A stretch of DNA of 64,000 bases from positions 41,942,545-42,006,544 of the forward strand of contig CM055112.1 in NCBI GenBank assembly GCA_029204225.1, given 5' to 3'. The first letter of the stretch is position 1. The number at the start of each line of letters is the position of its first letter. Positions 33,853 to 45,446 of this stretch are shown one piece after another. Source of the stretch: Diphasiastrum complanatum. Its lineage: Eukaryota > Streptophyta > Lycopodiopsida > Lycopodiales > Lycopodiaceae. The notes below the pieces were generated by a model. It made no database searches. It was not told the DNA's origin and worked only from the letters and a program-made list of their open reading frames with translations. The position numbers and the translations under genes are program-made.

Positions 33853-34920
33853 ATGTGCATCTTCAAGATGATTCAAGATTGGACTCAAGGAAATCAAAAC
33901 CCAATCTTGAAGTGACTTTGTTCAAGATTGTTGTGTCAAATTGTAGAAATTGCATGTTCGGATTTAGAACAAAATTGAAACTTGAGCTACGCTGAATTCT
34001 TGCTCAAGAATCTATGTAAATTTACAAATTGTTCAATAGACAAACCATTTCTATATTTGTTCAAAAATGTAGTTCATTTTTCTAGACTATTTGAGGTTGG
34101 GTAAAAATATAGGCATTTGTTTGTTCATGTAACTAGTATAGTGTTGATGCTTGTCTTGATTTCAAGAGTGCAAGCAAGATATAATCTTAAATTTTTTCGC
34201 TCACTAGTATGTTATAAATAGATGATTATTTGTTAATCTAAAATAGTAAAGGTTCTATGGAGCCTATGGTTTGAATCCTTTTGCACTTGTGCATGTCTCC
34301 AATTTACATATGATTCATCTCTTTGCATTGTATACTTTTAGTTTAGCATTGTTTCTCTATATTTGTTTGTTTAGAATTGCCTTTTCATGAGGTGCTCTAG
34401 TTTCTTGGAATTAGATGTATATCATTATTCTTGGCATAGTAAGTGATCTTATAATGTCACACTTGGAGCATACATAGTGTTAATGTGCTTTTTCATAGCA
34501 TTGTCATGTTGAGGCCCTGCACAAAAACACAATATAATCAAGATGATTAGCATGTATAGTTTAGTCTTATTATAATTGACAATTGAATTTAGCATAGACA
34601 AGAGACAATAAACTCGAATATGAAAATCTAATAATAAAGCTAGTACATATGATGATGGTGCTATCCAATCCGTGCACCTTGGAGAAGGGCTTCAATGGCG
34701 ATCTCGAATAGACTCTAGATGACTGATCTACAATAAACAGAATGCTCCAACTGTTGAGGAATGCTTCTCAATATGGTAGTTATATAGTGGCGACCACCAT
34801 CAGAGAGAGCGAACAGCCAAGTGACAAAAGGGATGCAAAAAACCAAAAGTGTGTTTTCGCATAAGGAGTCGGAAGGCCAAATGATGAAGAGGCCGTACCG
34901 TCGGGGGGCTCTGCCTCCCA
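33853..34920. other. No gene seen
   Basis: AT-rich DNA without recognisable coding or element ends. Confidence 0.35.
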
Positions 34921-34990
34921 AACCCCGGGGGGCTACCGCCCCCCGGAGCCCCTGTTTCTCGAGGGCCTCTGCCCCCCAAACGATCAATTA
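34921..34990. repeat. GC-rich hairpin block
   Basis: Arms CCGGGGGG (34925-34932) and CCCCCCGG (34939-34946) with a 6-base loop, inside a G/C-rich stretch that repeats ctctgcc(t/c)cccaaac. It is followed by gatcaattaattttggact, which also occurs at about 55449 next to another GC palindrome. Confidence 0.6.
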
Positions 34991-35368
34991 ATTTTGGACT
35001 AAATTGCACTATTTCTGGGTTGTGGCAGCTCCACCCCCGCCTCGGCCTCCCCACAAAAAAAAATCTGATTTTTTTTGAAAAAAAATTCATTTTTTCTCTT
35101 CTTATTTATTTATTTATTTTCTTTAACATCGGAGGCTCCACCCATCACGGCGAGTATATCATAATATATACAACAATTTGTGTGTACACCCCATGCATAT
35201 GCATGAGGTGAGAGGATGTATGAGGTGTGCATCCATACATCCTCTTTTGACACACTTTGTAATTGTAAGTTTCTTTTTGTATGGGGAGGGTGCATCCTCC
35301 CATATATATGTACATTCATGTAGATTGAGGGGTCGGGCTATAAAAGATTTTCCCTCCCCACATGAAAG

Positions 35369-35370
<2 letters not shown>

Positions 35371-35454
<84 letters not shown>
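35371..35454. repeat. (CT)n microsatellite cutting a copia element
   Basis: About 42 CT units. The minus-strand copia integrase frame runs directly into it after TTFIDD. Confidence 0.95.
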
Positions 35455-35457
<3 letters not shown>

Positions 35458-36927
35458 CATCAATAAATGTTGTAAAACATGTTGCTCCACCCTTGCTCTT
35501 GGTGGATGAGAAATGGATGTCACTATGGATGAGTTCCAAAGGTGCTTTGGACTTGTTGGTTGATCTTTGATGTGGCCTTGCATATGATTTGGCCAATGCG
35601 CATGCTTCACAAGGATTTGGCTCCTTGATCATGGGCAAACCATGAGCTAGCTCCAACTTGCACATAGATTGCATGGCCTTGGAGTTGGGATGGCCCAACC
35701 TCCTATGCCATAGATCTTCACTTGAAAGTTTTTCTTGTAGCACAATATTTGAGCAAAGATTAGCATTTTCATTACCATCAAGCTTGAATAACCTTCCAAA
35801 ACGAGAGCATGATGCTACTATATCATCATCTTTTGTGATCAAGGAAGTACCATCTCTAAAATCTACTTGTAGACCATCATCATTGAGTTGGCCTACACTT
35901 ATTAGATTTTTAGTCAAACTAGGAACAAAGAGCACATCAATAAGATGAAGCTTATCTAAAGATATGCATCCTATGCCTTCTATCATACATTCCTCATCAT
36001 TTGCTATATAGATACAACTTATAGATCCTTTATATGGTACAAGATTACAAAAAGAGTTTTTATCACTACTCATGTGGGATGAAGCACCACTATCTAGCCA
36101 CCATACATTAGAATGCTTGAAAGAGGAAGATGAAAAGTTAGACATCATAAGTGAATCTTCTTTGTCATAAGGAGATTCATCTTCACAAGTGATGTTGGCT
36201 TGCTTTTTCCTTTTGTAGCATTGGGAGGCAAAATGTCCTTTTCTGCCACATGAGAAACAAGTAAGCTCGTACTTGTTCTTCTTCACATTAGATGAGCTTG
36301 GTTCCTCCTCAGATGTCTTATCCATTTCCTTTGTGTTTTCCTTGGAGCTCTTGCTATTCTTCTTGTCTTTGCTCTTCCTTTTGAACTTGGTGAAGAGTGC
36401 TTGATCACTTCCTCCAACCTTGAGAGATGATCTTTCAAATCTTGCCACTGAAGTTTGATGTCTATGCGCCTCAGCTATCAAGACTCCTTGTAAGGCTTCT
36501 AAAGAGGTTAGATCCTCTTTGATTTCATATGATTGAACAATGGTATTAAAATCTTCACTTAAGCCATTCAAAATAACTTGAGCAATTTCTTTGGATTTGA
36601 TGGAATCATCTATGCAAGAAAGATCTCTATGGAGATCCTTGACCCCAGAAACATAGGATGAGGCACTTTCATCCTTTACCTGAAAACTTTGGAAGATCAT
36701 ATTTCTAAGGGTAAGGAATCTTGAAGTGTTCTTAGACTCATAAATGGATTGAAGGGTACTCCATGCACTTTGGGCATAAGAGATGAGCTAATCTCTCTTA
36801 GAATTTCATTAGAGACATTTAGCTTCAAAACATGAAGAGCAACACGGGCTCTTTTCTTGAATTTGGAAATATCTTGAGGATTAGTAGGCTCCTCCTCATT
36901 CCCATTCACTATATCTATTAGATCTTA
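35455..36927 (-). pseudogene. Copia gag-protease-integrase fragment (Copia-3)
   Basis: Minus strand. The gag start region (36909-36697, NPQDISKFKKRARVALHVLK) is joined by a frameshift to a long open frame, 36700-35453. That frame holds gag, a CCHC knuckle (CFSCGRKGHFASQC), the protease motif LDSGASSH, the integrase zinc region (WHRRLGHPNSK, CEACALAKSYARPH) and the start of the core with the first Asp (LIHSDIHFSS). It ends at FIDD where the CT tract starts, so the rest of integrase, RT and RNase H are absent. Confidence 0.9.
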
Positions 36928-37190
36928 TCTCCACAGACTTTAAGGAGTTTTGCAAGGCCAACAGAATACATCAACAATATACAATAAGCTACTCACCTCA
37001 ATCCAATGGTGTAGCTGAAAGAAAAAATCAAACACTCATCGAAAGTGCAAAGAGAATGCTGGCCCATGCCTCTCTTCCTAAGAATTTTTGGGAAGAAGCT
37101 GTTACTACAACTGCCTATCTACAAAATCGATCCATTACAAAGGCCCTGAAAGCCAGATACCTTATGAGGTATGGACAAGATCAAGGGTTA
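36928..37190 (+). pseudogene. Copia integrase core fragment, different family
   Basis: The plus strand reads EFCKANRIHQQYTISYSPQS, then NGVAERKNQTLIESAKRML, SLPKNFWEEAV and, after a one-base shift, ESQIPYEVWT. This is the end of an integrase core with the catalytic Glu in NGVAERKN. It breaks off where the heptamer-like array begins. Confidence 0.8.
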
Positions 37191-38217
37191 AGAGCGAAGG
37201 GCTAAGAGTTAAGGTCCAAGGGCCAAGGGTTAAAGACCAAGGGCTAAGGACTAAGGGATAAGGCTAAGGGCCAAGGGCCAAGGGTTAAGGACCAAGGGCT
37301 AAGGGATAAGAGCTAAGGGCCAAGGGCCAAGGACTAAGGGCTAAGGGCTATGGGCTAAGCGATAAGAGCAAAGGGCCAAGGGTCAAGGATCAAGGGCTAA
37401 GGGATAAGAGCAAAGGGCCAAGGGTTAAGGATCAAGGGCTAAAGGCCAAGGATCAAGACCTAAGGGATAAGAGTCAAGGATCAAGACCTAAGGATAAAGG
37501 ATCAAAGCTAAGGGCCAAGGGTCAAGGATCAAGAGCTTTGAGTCAAGAGGAAAGGGCCAAGGGATAAGAGCTAAGGGCCAAGGGTCAAGGATCAAGGGCT
37601 AAGGGCCAAGGATTAGAGAACAAGATTTAAGGACCAAGGGCTAAGGGCCAAGGGCCAAGAGAGAAGACAAAGGGCCAAGAGCTACGGGCTAAGAGTTAGG
37701 GTCCAAGGGCCAAGGGTCTTAGGTCCAAGGGCTAAGGGATAAGAGCTAAGGGCCAAGGGATAAGAGCTAAGAGCCAAGGGTCAAGGATCAAGGAATAAGG
37801 GCCAAGGATTAAGAATCAAGAGTTAAGGGCCAAGGGCCGATGGAGAAGGACCAAGGGCCAAGATGAAGGGCCAAAGGTTGAGGACCAAGGGCTAAGGGCA
37901 GAGAGAGAGATAGAGAGAGAGAGAGAGAGGGGGGGGGGGGGTTTAAGAGCGAAGGGCCAAGAGTTAAGTTTCAATAACCAAGGGCCATAGGTTGAGGATT
38001 AAGGGACAAGAGCTAAGGGCTAAGGGCTAAGGGCCAAGGACTAAGGGCTAAAGGCAAGGGTTAAGGACCAAGGGTTAAAAGCGAAGGGCTAATAGCTAAG
38101 GGCCAATGGCCAAGGGTTAAGGACCAAGGGTTAAGCGCTAAGGGAGAAGAGCTAAGGGCCAAGGGTGAAGGATCAAGGGCTAAGAGCCAAGGATATAAGA
38201 CCAAGGATTAAGGGCAC
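37173..38217. repeat. Telomere-like degenerate heptamer array
   Basis: About 1 kb of short units with consensus close to AAGGGNN: aagggcc, aagggtt, aaggacc, aagggct, aagggat, aagagct. The period is mostly 7, as in the plant telomere (TTTAGGG), but with AAGGGTT/AAGGGCC-like words and strong divergence. A purine run (gagagagaga then about 12 G) interrupts it at 37905-37943. It lies between a copia integrase fragment and an LTR. Confidence 0.85.
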
Positions 38218-38488
38218 TCTTGACATTCGTCGACTATTACTATTCAAACAAAGCCCCTACTATGCCCTATCAAGTACAAACTATGTCACCGTTCACTATG
38301 TCAGTAACTGCACTATCTTACAATTGTTATCTATATAGTTTATACCAAACGTTATAGTTTGAAATCTTCATGGCTGCCACAACTGACGCATGCATATATA
38401 TAAAAGATCAAAGTGGCATACAAAGAGTAGAGTGACACTCAATTGAGAGAAAAATATATGAGTGTAGACGTAGAGATATTATTCAATC
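38218..38488 (+). repeat. LTR remnant, inverted copy of 59164-59527
   Basis: It matches the minus strand of 59164-59527 from ttgacattcgtcgactat to gatattattcaatc, with about 80 bp missing. The first ~9 and last ~5 bp of the LTR are absent, replaced by the heptamer array on the left and the satellite on the right. Confidence 0.85.
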
Positions 38489-39722
38489 AGAAGGCCTGTC
38501 GCGAAGGCCAAGCGCTAGGAGGCCTGTAGCGAAATCTTTCTAGAAAATTTCTAGAAGGCCAGGTGCCAAAAGGCCTTCTAGAAATTTTCTAGAAGGCCTA
38601 TCGCTCCCCCCTCACCCACCCGCCGCGACGGGTGGGCGGGGGGTAAATTCACGAAAATGCCATCACGAAATCATTTTCTAGAAGGCTTGTCGCAAAATCC
38701 TTCTAGAAAATTTCTAGAAGGCATGTCGCGAAATCCTTTTAGAAAATTTCTAGAAGGCGCAAGAAGGCCAGTGGCGAAATCCTTCCATAAAATTTCTAGA
38801 AGGCCAGGCGCTAGAAGCCCTTCTAGAAATTCTCTAGAAGTCTTTTCGCCCCGCCCTCACCACTCGCTGCGGCGAGTGGGCGGGGGGCGGAAAATTCACG
38901 AAAAAAATCATTTTGTAGAAGTCTTGTCGCGAAATCCTTCTAGAAAATTTTAAGAACGCGCCAGAAGGCCTTCTAGAAATTTTCAAGAAGGCCTGGCGCC
39001 AGAAGCCTATCACTAGAAGGCCTATCGTGAAATCCTTCTTGAAAATTTCTAGAAGGCCTGTCGCAAAATCCTTCTAGAAAATTTCTAGAAGGCCAGGCGT
39101 CAGAAGGCCCAACGCCAGAAGGCATGTCGCGAAGGCCCGGCGCCAGAAAGCCTGTCACGAAGGTCAAGAGCCAGAAGGCCTGTCACGAAATCCTTCTAGA
39201 AAATTTCTAGAAGGCCAGACGCCAGAAGGCCTTCTAGAAATTTTCTAGAAGGCCTGTTGCCCCCCCCTCACCCACCTGCCACGACGGGTGGGCGGGGGGG
39301 GAGGAACTCATGAAAATGCCATCGCGAAATCATTTTCTAGAAGGCCTGTCGCGAAAACTTCGCACACGCACCTGGCCTTCTAGAAGGCCGTTGCGCCAAG
39401 CCTTCTAGAAAATTTTCTAGAACGCCAGGCGTTCTAGAATTCCGCGACAGGAATTCTAGAAAATTTCTAGAAGGCCTATCGCGAAAATTTCGAGACAGGC
39501 GCCTGGCCTTCTAGAAGACCATCGCGACAGGCCTTCTAGAAATTTTCTAGAATTCCTGTCGCGAAATCATTTTTTAGAAGGGCTGTCACAAAAACTTCAC
39601 CACAGGTGCCTAGCCTTCTAGAAGGCCATCGCGACAGGCCTTCTAGAAACACGACAGGCACCCTTCTAGAAAATTTCTAGAAGGCCTGTCGCAAAAATTT
39701 CTAGAAGGGTGCCTTCTCCGTC
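38489..39722. repeat. Palindromic satellite array 2 (TTCTAGAA-rich)
   Basis: The same family as 25858-27800: repeated ccttctagaaaatttctaga plus agg palindromes with gtcgcgaaatcc and gccaggcgccagaagg spacers. GC palindromes of the cacccgccgcgacgggtg type occur at about 38608, 38860 and 39270. Relative to the adjoining LTR it has the same orientation as array 1 relative to its neighbouring gag. Confidence 0.9.
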
Positions 39723-39776
39723 ACCTCTCTCTGTCCCCCTCCTAGCAATGCTTCAAATACGTTTTAAAACTGTCTA

Positions 39777-40017
<241 letters not shown>

Positions 40018-40098
40018 ATGTTTTGGAGGCTTGAATCTCTCTCTCACGGGAGTTTAAAAACAATTTACAACTACTAGAATCTAAAAACGTATATACAT

Positions 40099-40712
40099 TA
40101 TGCGAGTATTGCCATGGGTTCACTTATGCTTATTTTGTTTCTCATGAGGAGCCCAAAGATGTCCAAGAAGCCCTCAATACCAAGGAGTGGTATGAGGCCA
40201 TGAAGACTGAATATGATGTCTTGATCACCAACCACACATGGGAGCTAGTGGATCCACCACCTAACTTGCACATCATTGGATGCAAGTGGGTGTTCAAGAT
40301 CAAGTACAATCATGATGGCTCCATCAACAAGTACAAGGCAAGATTATGTGCTAAAGGCTTTGCACAAATATATGGCCTTGACTATGAAGAAATTTTTGCT
40401 CCTGTAGCAAAGATGGTGACAATAAGAATCATAATCTCTCTTGCCTTATTTTTTAAGTGGAAATTGTATCAACTTGATTTCTCCAACGCTTTTTTGAATG
40501 GCTATCTTGAGGAGGAGATATACATGGAACAACCTCAAGGATTCATGAAGGATAAATCTAAGGTGTGTTTGCTATTTAGAAGTCTTTATGGCTTGAAGCA
40601 AGCACCTAGATCATGGTATTCAAGACTCAACAACTTTCTACTTTCATTAGGATTTGTGCTTAGTGACTATGATCCTTCTATGTACTTAAAGTTTGATGGT
40701 AGTAATAAATGA
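40099..40712 (+). pseudogene. Copia reverse transcriptase fragment
   Basis: The plus strand is readable from about 40099 (TYAYFVSHEEPKDVQEALNT) through WYEAMKTEYD, GCKWVFKIKYNHDGSINKYK, RLCAKGFAQIYGLDYEEIFA, QLDFSNAFLNG and GLKQAPRSWYSRL to FDGSNK. This is the first half of a copia RT, including the first catalytic Asp region; the YVDD loop is lost because an inverted LTR-like sequence starts at 40713. Confidence 0.88.
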
Positions 40713-41118
40713 TCATTCTACACATAGAATTGCAAGCAATCACCAAGATAGAACACCAATGGATAGTAGAACCCAAGAGGACCATGTATAAGCATGAAAT
40801 GAGATAGAGAAGAGAGAAGATTGCTCTATCCATGAGATATATCCTTTTATAACAGGTTCAGACCCTATTTGCCCACTTGGCTTTTCCACCAAAATGCTAA
40901 CCCTACTATTTTTGGGTCTAGATTCAATGTACCCAAGTATTCAAATTTGAATCTACTCAAACTCGCATTCTAACTTTCCCACACTTTCAAAAAGTGTTTA
41001 TTCAAATGACATTTAGACTAATGAACTTTGAAAAGTTAATCTCTAAGTCTAAAACAAGTTTTGGCCTCAATATGTCAAATATGAAAATATAGCAAAATAT
41101 GATGAAACTAGTTGAATC
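40713..41118 (-). repeat. Probable copia LTR, minus orientation
   Basis: Its minus strand resembles 56085-56340, the upstream part of the Copia-4 LTR, with shared words such as attcaaatttgaat, a TATA-like ttataaaagg and promoter-proximal ctctctcttctc. It interrupts the RT fragment at 40712. Ends are uncertain. Confidence 0.45.
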
Positions 41119-41124
41119 TTTCAC

Positions 41125-41625
41125 ATACATATCTACCAAGTTCAAGGACTTTTGTGATGAGCATGGGATCAAGAGGGAGTATAAAACATCAAGGACCCCA
41201 CAACAAAATGGAGAAAGGAAGAATAGAACTTTATGTGAAAGTGCTGGGCCATGAGGCTAAGTGCTAATCTTGATAAACGATTTTGGGATCAAGCTTTGTT
41301 GTGTGCCAATTTCTTGTGCAATAGGTGGCCAAGTGTTATTTTGAATGGAAGGACACCTTTTGAGATGCTATTCAAGAGGAGGCTAAGTGTCAACTTTCTA
41401 AGAACTTTTGGATGCACATGCTATGTCAACATCACTCTTGATGATAGGAACAAGGAGGATCCATCTTCAAGGAAAAGGTATTTTTGTTGGATATAGTGAG
41501 ATCAGTAAAGCCTACACGATTTACATTCCTACTACTAACAAAGTGATTGTTGGTAGACATGTCATTTTTGATGAGGGGAACATTTCAAAAGTGTCTTCAA
41601 GCATGATGGTTGATGGTGATGTATA
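41125..41625 (+). pseudogene. Copia integrase fragment, Copia-1-like, interrupted by Gypsy-B
   Basis: The plus strand reads FKDFCDEHGIKREY, a shortened QQNG-ERKNRTLCESA, then FWDQALLCANFLCNRW, FGCTCYVNITLDDRNKEDPS and VIVGRHVIFDEGN. It is close to Copia-1 residues 580-740 but with frameshifts and a missing Ala beside the catalytic Glu. The Gypsy-B LTR starts at 41626. Confidence 0.88.
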
Positions 41626-42418
41626 TTGTTGGGGGTATTCCCAACAAAGTGAAAATAAATAAAATCCTCCAATAAAATGTGTTGTGAGGGCATGACATCC
41701 TGCATGTATAAGCCCATGGCCCAATGAGCACGCAATTGAAGTTGTAAATAAAATAAACTTGACTTGGGCCTTGTAATTAAAATAAAACTAGAGGCCCAAT
41801 GTCATTTTTAAACTTAGAGAGTTGGGTCCAAATGGGGACTCACATGAATCTTGTGATTTCTAATGTACTTTTTGTGGACCCTTGGATCAAGTTGGGTCCA
41901 AGGTGAATGGTTAGGATCATTGTGAATATTAGCCAATAAGATTGAGGGGCAAGGGCCTTCCCCATTTTATGAAAAGGCACCATTTGTACACTATTTCCAT
42001 GCTTAATGAGAAGGAGAAAACTTTACCATTTTTGGAAGACAAGCATCCTCATTTGCTATTTACTACTTGCTATTGCTCTTGGTTGTGTTTTCTATTGCTT
42101 TCTATTTCCATGTTTATTGTTTGCCATAGTGAATGTTTTTCCATTACCAAGCATAAGGAGCATTTGAGCTAACCTCCACCCTCACTCTCTTTCTCTCTCT
42201 TTCTCTTCTCTTCTCAATCTCTTCTTCTCCATTCCTTCCCTTCAACCAAACTATGATGAATGTTAGTGTAGAGGAGTAGTATAGTGGTGAGTAGAGTTAA
42301 GGAAGAAAGTAGGAAATTAACTAAAAGTAGCATCTATGCATAGTTAGGCACCTATCCAGTGATCTAACCTTTGTTGACAGGCAAAAGGGCTATATTACGA
42401 GAGATCTTCAACCCCACA
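41626..42418 (+). repeat. 5' LTR of Gypsy-B
   Basis: It begins TGTTGGGGGTATTCCCAAC and ends accccaca, 793 bp, one base before the PBS. Its last part also occurs at 5171-5245 and its first 191 bp at 51084-51274. Confidence 0.88.
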
Positions 42419-42419
42419 G

Positions 42420-42437
42420 TGGCGCTGTTGCCGGGGA
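42420..42437 (+). promoter_or_regulatory. tRNA-Asp primer-binding site of Gypsy-B
   Basis: TGGCGCTGTTGCCGGGGA differs by one base from the usual plant TGGCGCCGTTGCCGGGGA, used by Athila-like elements. Confidence 0.88.
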
Positions 42438-43535
42438 TAGGTTTCCACTAACTAGTTTAGTTGCATTTTAGCTATTTTCTTGCTTTTTAGAGTAGTTTAG
42501 GTAGATTTTTGGGAGTTTAAAGTTAGTATTCTGTATTTTTTTTTGTGTTTGGACTATTCACAGCTAGTGGAGGAGGTGTGAGAGGGTAGAGGAGGCCCTG
42601 AACAACCTCTAAGGGCTTGAAACCCAAACCAATCATCCAAAAAAACTCAAAAAACACACCAATCTGCATTTTGGAGGGAAAAAGAGCCAAAAAAAACTCA
42701 TCAGATTTTTATATCTCTAGAATCAGTGGGAATTAACCCTCGCATGACTGGCAGCAGCTCCAGGGTACTGTCCTAGACTTACATAGAAGCCTGCGAGAGT
42801 TAGTTCCAAGCAGATTGTAAAAATCAGAGAGAAATCATAAAAAATTCAAAAAACCTTTGAGAAAATCCAAAAAAATTTAAATCTTTATAAGAACTCTCGT
42901 AGAGCCCTTTGAAGTTCCATCTCAGTGAGACCAGGACAGAGAGAAGCTTGCAAGAGTTAGTTTGATGATTAAGTGCCTGTGCGAGAGTTCCCAGTGAAAA
43001 AAAATCGGGAAAGTACCAGTGAACCCTCGCAGACAGTGAAATTTTCAGTTCCAGTGTCAAGAACTCTCATAGAGGATTCTGAAGTTCCATCTCAGTGAGA
43101 CCAAGACACAGAAGAGCTTGCGAGAGTTAGTTTGATTTCAGTGAGCAGAAAATTGGATTTAAGTGCTAAAAAATCATAAAAAGTGAAGATCCAGCAAATC
43201 CTTCCAGTAAGAACTCTTGCAGACCCTCTCAATCGATTCAAAATGTCAAATTACATCAGTGATGAAGTTTGCGAGAGTTAGTATGAAGATTTGGTGAAGA
43301 TCAAGCACAAAAAGTGATTTTAAACCCTCGCAGACAATGAAATTTTCACTTCTTGCGAGAGTTAACTCTCGCAGAGAATTCTATAGTGAGATCTGACCCA
43401 GATCCAGCTACTGTGAAACTTATGAGAGTTACTTCCCAGAGATCTGAAAGATATTAAGTTTTTTACCTACAAAACCAGCTAAAGAACCCTCGCATAGCCA
43501 ACCCTCACACAAGATAACCATCGCAGACCAAATCA
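42438..43535 (+). other. Gypsy-B leader with repeated CTCTCGCA/TGCGAGAG motifs
   Basis: Non-coding. From 42735 it contains many copies of aaccctcgca, aactctcgc and tgcgagagtta, in both orientations and therefore able to pair. The same motif cluster recurs at 49370-49680. Confidence 0.75.
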
Positions 43536-45400
43536 ATGGAAAGATATGCATCAGATCCAGCTACTGTCAAAATCTCAGGTCAATCAGTGCAAGGAGTAAA
43601 AAGTTATCAAGGAAAAACCACCGTAAAAGGCCTAAAATTCATTCCGGCCGATCAGATCGATCAGATCCTTGAAGATTCAGACTGCATCCTACTGTATAAG
43701 CAAGGTCCAATCACTTTAGAACCCACCATCGGATGAATCTGAGATCGGGACGATTAATAGCACGAAGTATAGCAAATCAGGCACCACACCTTCCCAGATT
43801 AGCAATTGTGCAACAAGAGACAGAACCGGAACCAACACCAATGGATCCAATGGGCCAACCCGTACATGTCGTACCCTGGCATGCAGTTTGGAGAGCGCCA
43901 CGGATGGAGATACCAAAATATGACGGATCATCAGATCGCATCCGATTCCTCCAGATCTACGAGCAAGCTTGTGAAATCTACGGCGAACGGACACCTGCAG
44001 AGAAGCTGATGCTATTCCCTATGTCCTTACTTGCAGTGGCTCAGGATTGGTTTTTCAACCTGTTAGAGGAAGAGAAATCCACCTGGGAAGTGGTTAAAAC
44101 GGCTCTCATTACGCGCTTTAAGCCAAGGAAGTTCCTGGAAGACCGGTTTCTCCTGTTGAGCAAAGTCAAGATGGGAAAACGAGAAAGAGTCCGGGACTAT
44201 ATTGAACGGGTCAAACATCTACGATTCGAGTGCAGTGTAGCCCTAACTCCCAATCATGCAGTGATCATGTGGTTCCTAGCCGGATTACCACGAAGCATCA
44301 GAAGAGTACTGAAATGATGGGAGCAGTATGCTACTTTGCAAGAAGCTATGGAAGATGCCATCAGGGAAGAGGATGAGGGATCTGACGATGAATATCCTTC
44401 CACCCACACTCCTATTCCCTCGATTGCATCATCATAAAATGCATCCACTCTATCCATAGAACTACTGTTGGAGCAAATGACAAAATTACACAAACAACAG
44501 ATGGAGCAACTTACGGTGCAGTTTGACCAGAAACTGAAGGCCTTACAAGGAACTGTAGCAGTAACTCCACATCAACCGGAACCAAACCAGCTGTAGTATC
44601 ATCAACGAGAAAATGTATGGTGTTCAGTATGCATGCAAAACCATACAACGAATGAGTGTCCAGTCCTAAAGCAAAATCTGAGACTGACACACAGATTCCC
44701 CCAGGGTTGTTCAACATAAGAGAAGTCCTTATCATACTTCTTATCCTTATCATCAAGGGGCACCTAATGTGGCACCAAGGTATGGCGCACCCAATCAACC
44801 ACAACGCATGGCCTTACCTGCTCCACCAGGGCCAGCCAATCAACAAGTGGCCCATGTAAACCTGACAGCAACGGAACAAGAAATGCAAATGCCACCTCAA
44901 CCTAAGCAGCAGCAGTGGTATGGACCAGATGAACCATTTATGGATGCTACCATAAATGAATATGTTTTGGCCTATGAAACTCAAACTCAACTTCAAAGTG
45001 AAAGAAATTACGGCTGCTACTGATGCGGCGAGGGACACAGAATTGCAGAATGTCCCTACAAGGGACAATATACAACCTCCTGCCAGGATTGCGATTTTGG
45101 ATACTATTTCAAGAATTGTCCATTTAAACCTGGAACCAGTGCACCTCTTAACCTCATTGCCATACAACACTCAACAGTTCCAGCGGCGATGCAGAAAGGT
45201 CGACAAGACCATGCTCGTGTGTTAGCTATTATGCGAGCACAGAAGAGGAGGGAAGTGGCTCCCTCACCACCACCATTGGTCATTGACAACCAACCCTCAA
45301 CTTCAATGCCATATCCAAATGTGAGAGAAGAGAGAAGACAGTACCAGAAAATAAGACACTGGGTACAAAAAGCACAAGAGGAGGAAAAAGAGCAAGAATG
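43536..45400 (+). pseudogene. Gypsy-B gag pseudogene
   Basis: It starts MERYASDPATVKISGQSV; a TGA (43734) and a frame change then lead to 43733-44317, which holds the capsid-type gag domain: MEIPKYDGSSDRIRFLQIYE, LAVAQDWFFNL, TRFKPRKFLEDRF, RERVRDYIERVKHLR, WFLAGLPRSIRRVLK. A TGA after LK and further stops follow. A CCHC knuckle near 45008 reads CY-stop-CGEGHRIAEC, so a stop sits inside the zinc finger. The C-terminal part is readable at 45189-45401 (QKGRQDHARVLAIMRAQKRR). Nucleocapsid function is lost. Confidence 0.85.
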
Positions 45401-45446
45401 AAACAATCCTACAGAACCTCCCATCGGCGTCAAACGGGAACCACAA

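Noticed and set aside
33465-33915. Open frames translating to long Ser-Leu or Arg-Glu repeats over the CT/GA tracts (also near 28636, 35178, 39709 and 54926)
   Set aside because: They are the unavoidable translation of dinucleotide repeats and have no flanking coding signal.
37173-38217. A true telomere end
   Set aside because: Units are too degenerate, are not TTTAGGG and are embedded between transposon fragments; at most an interstitial telomere-like array.
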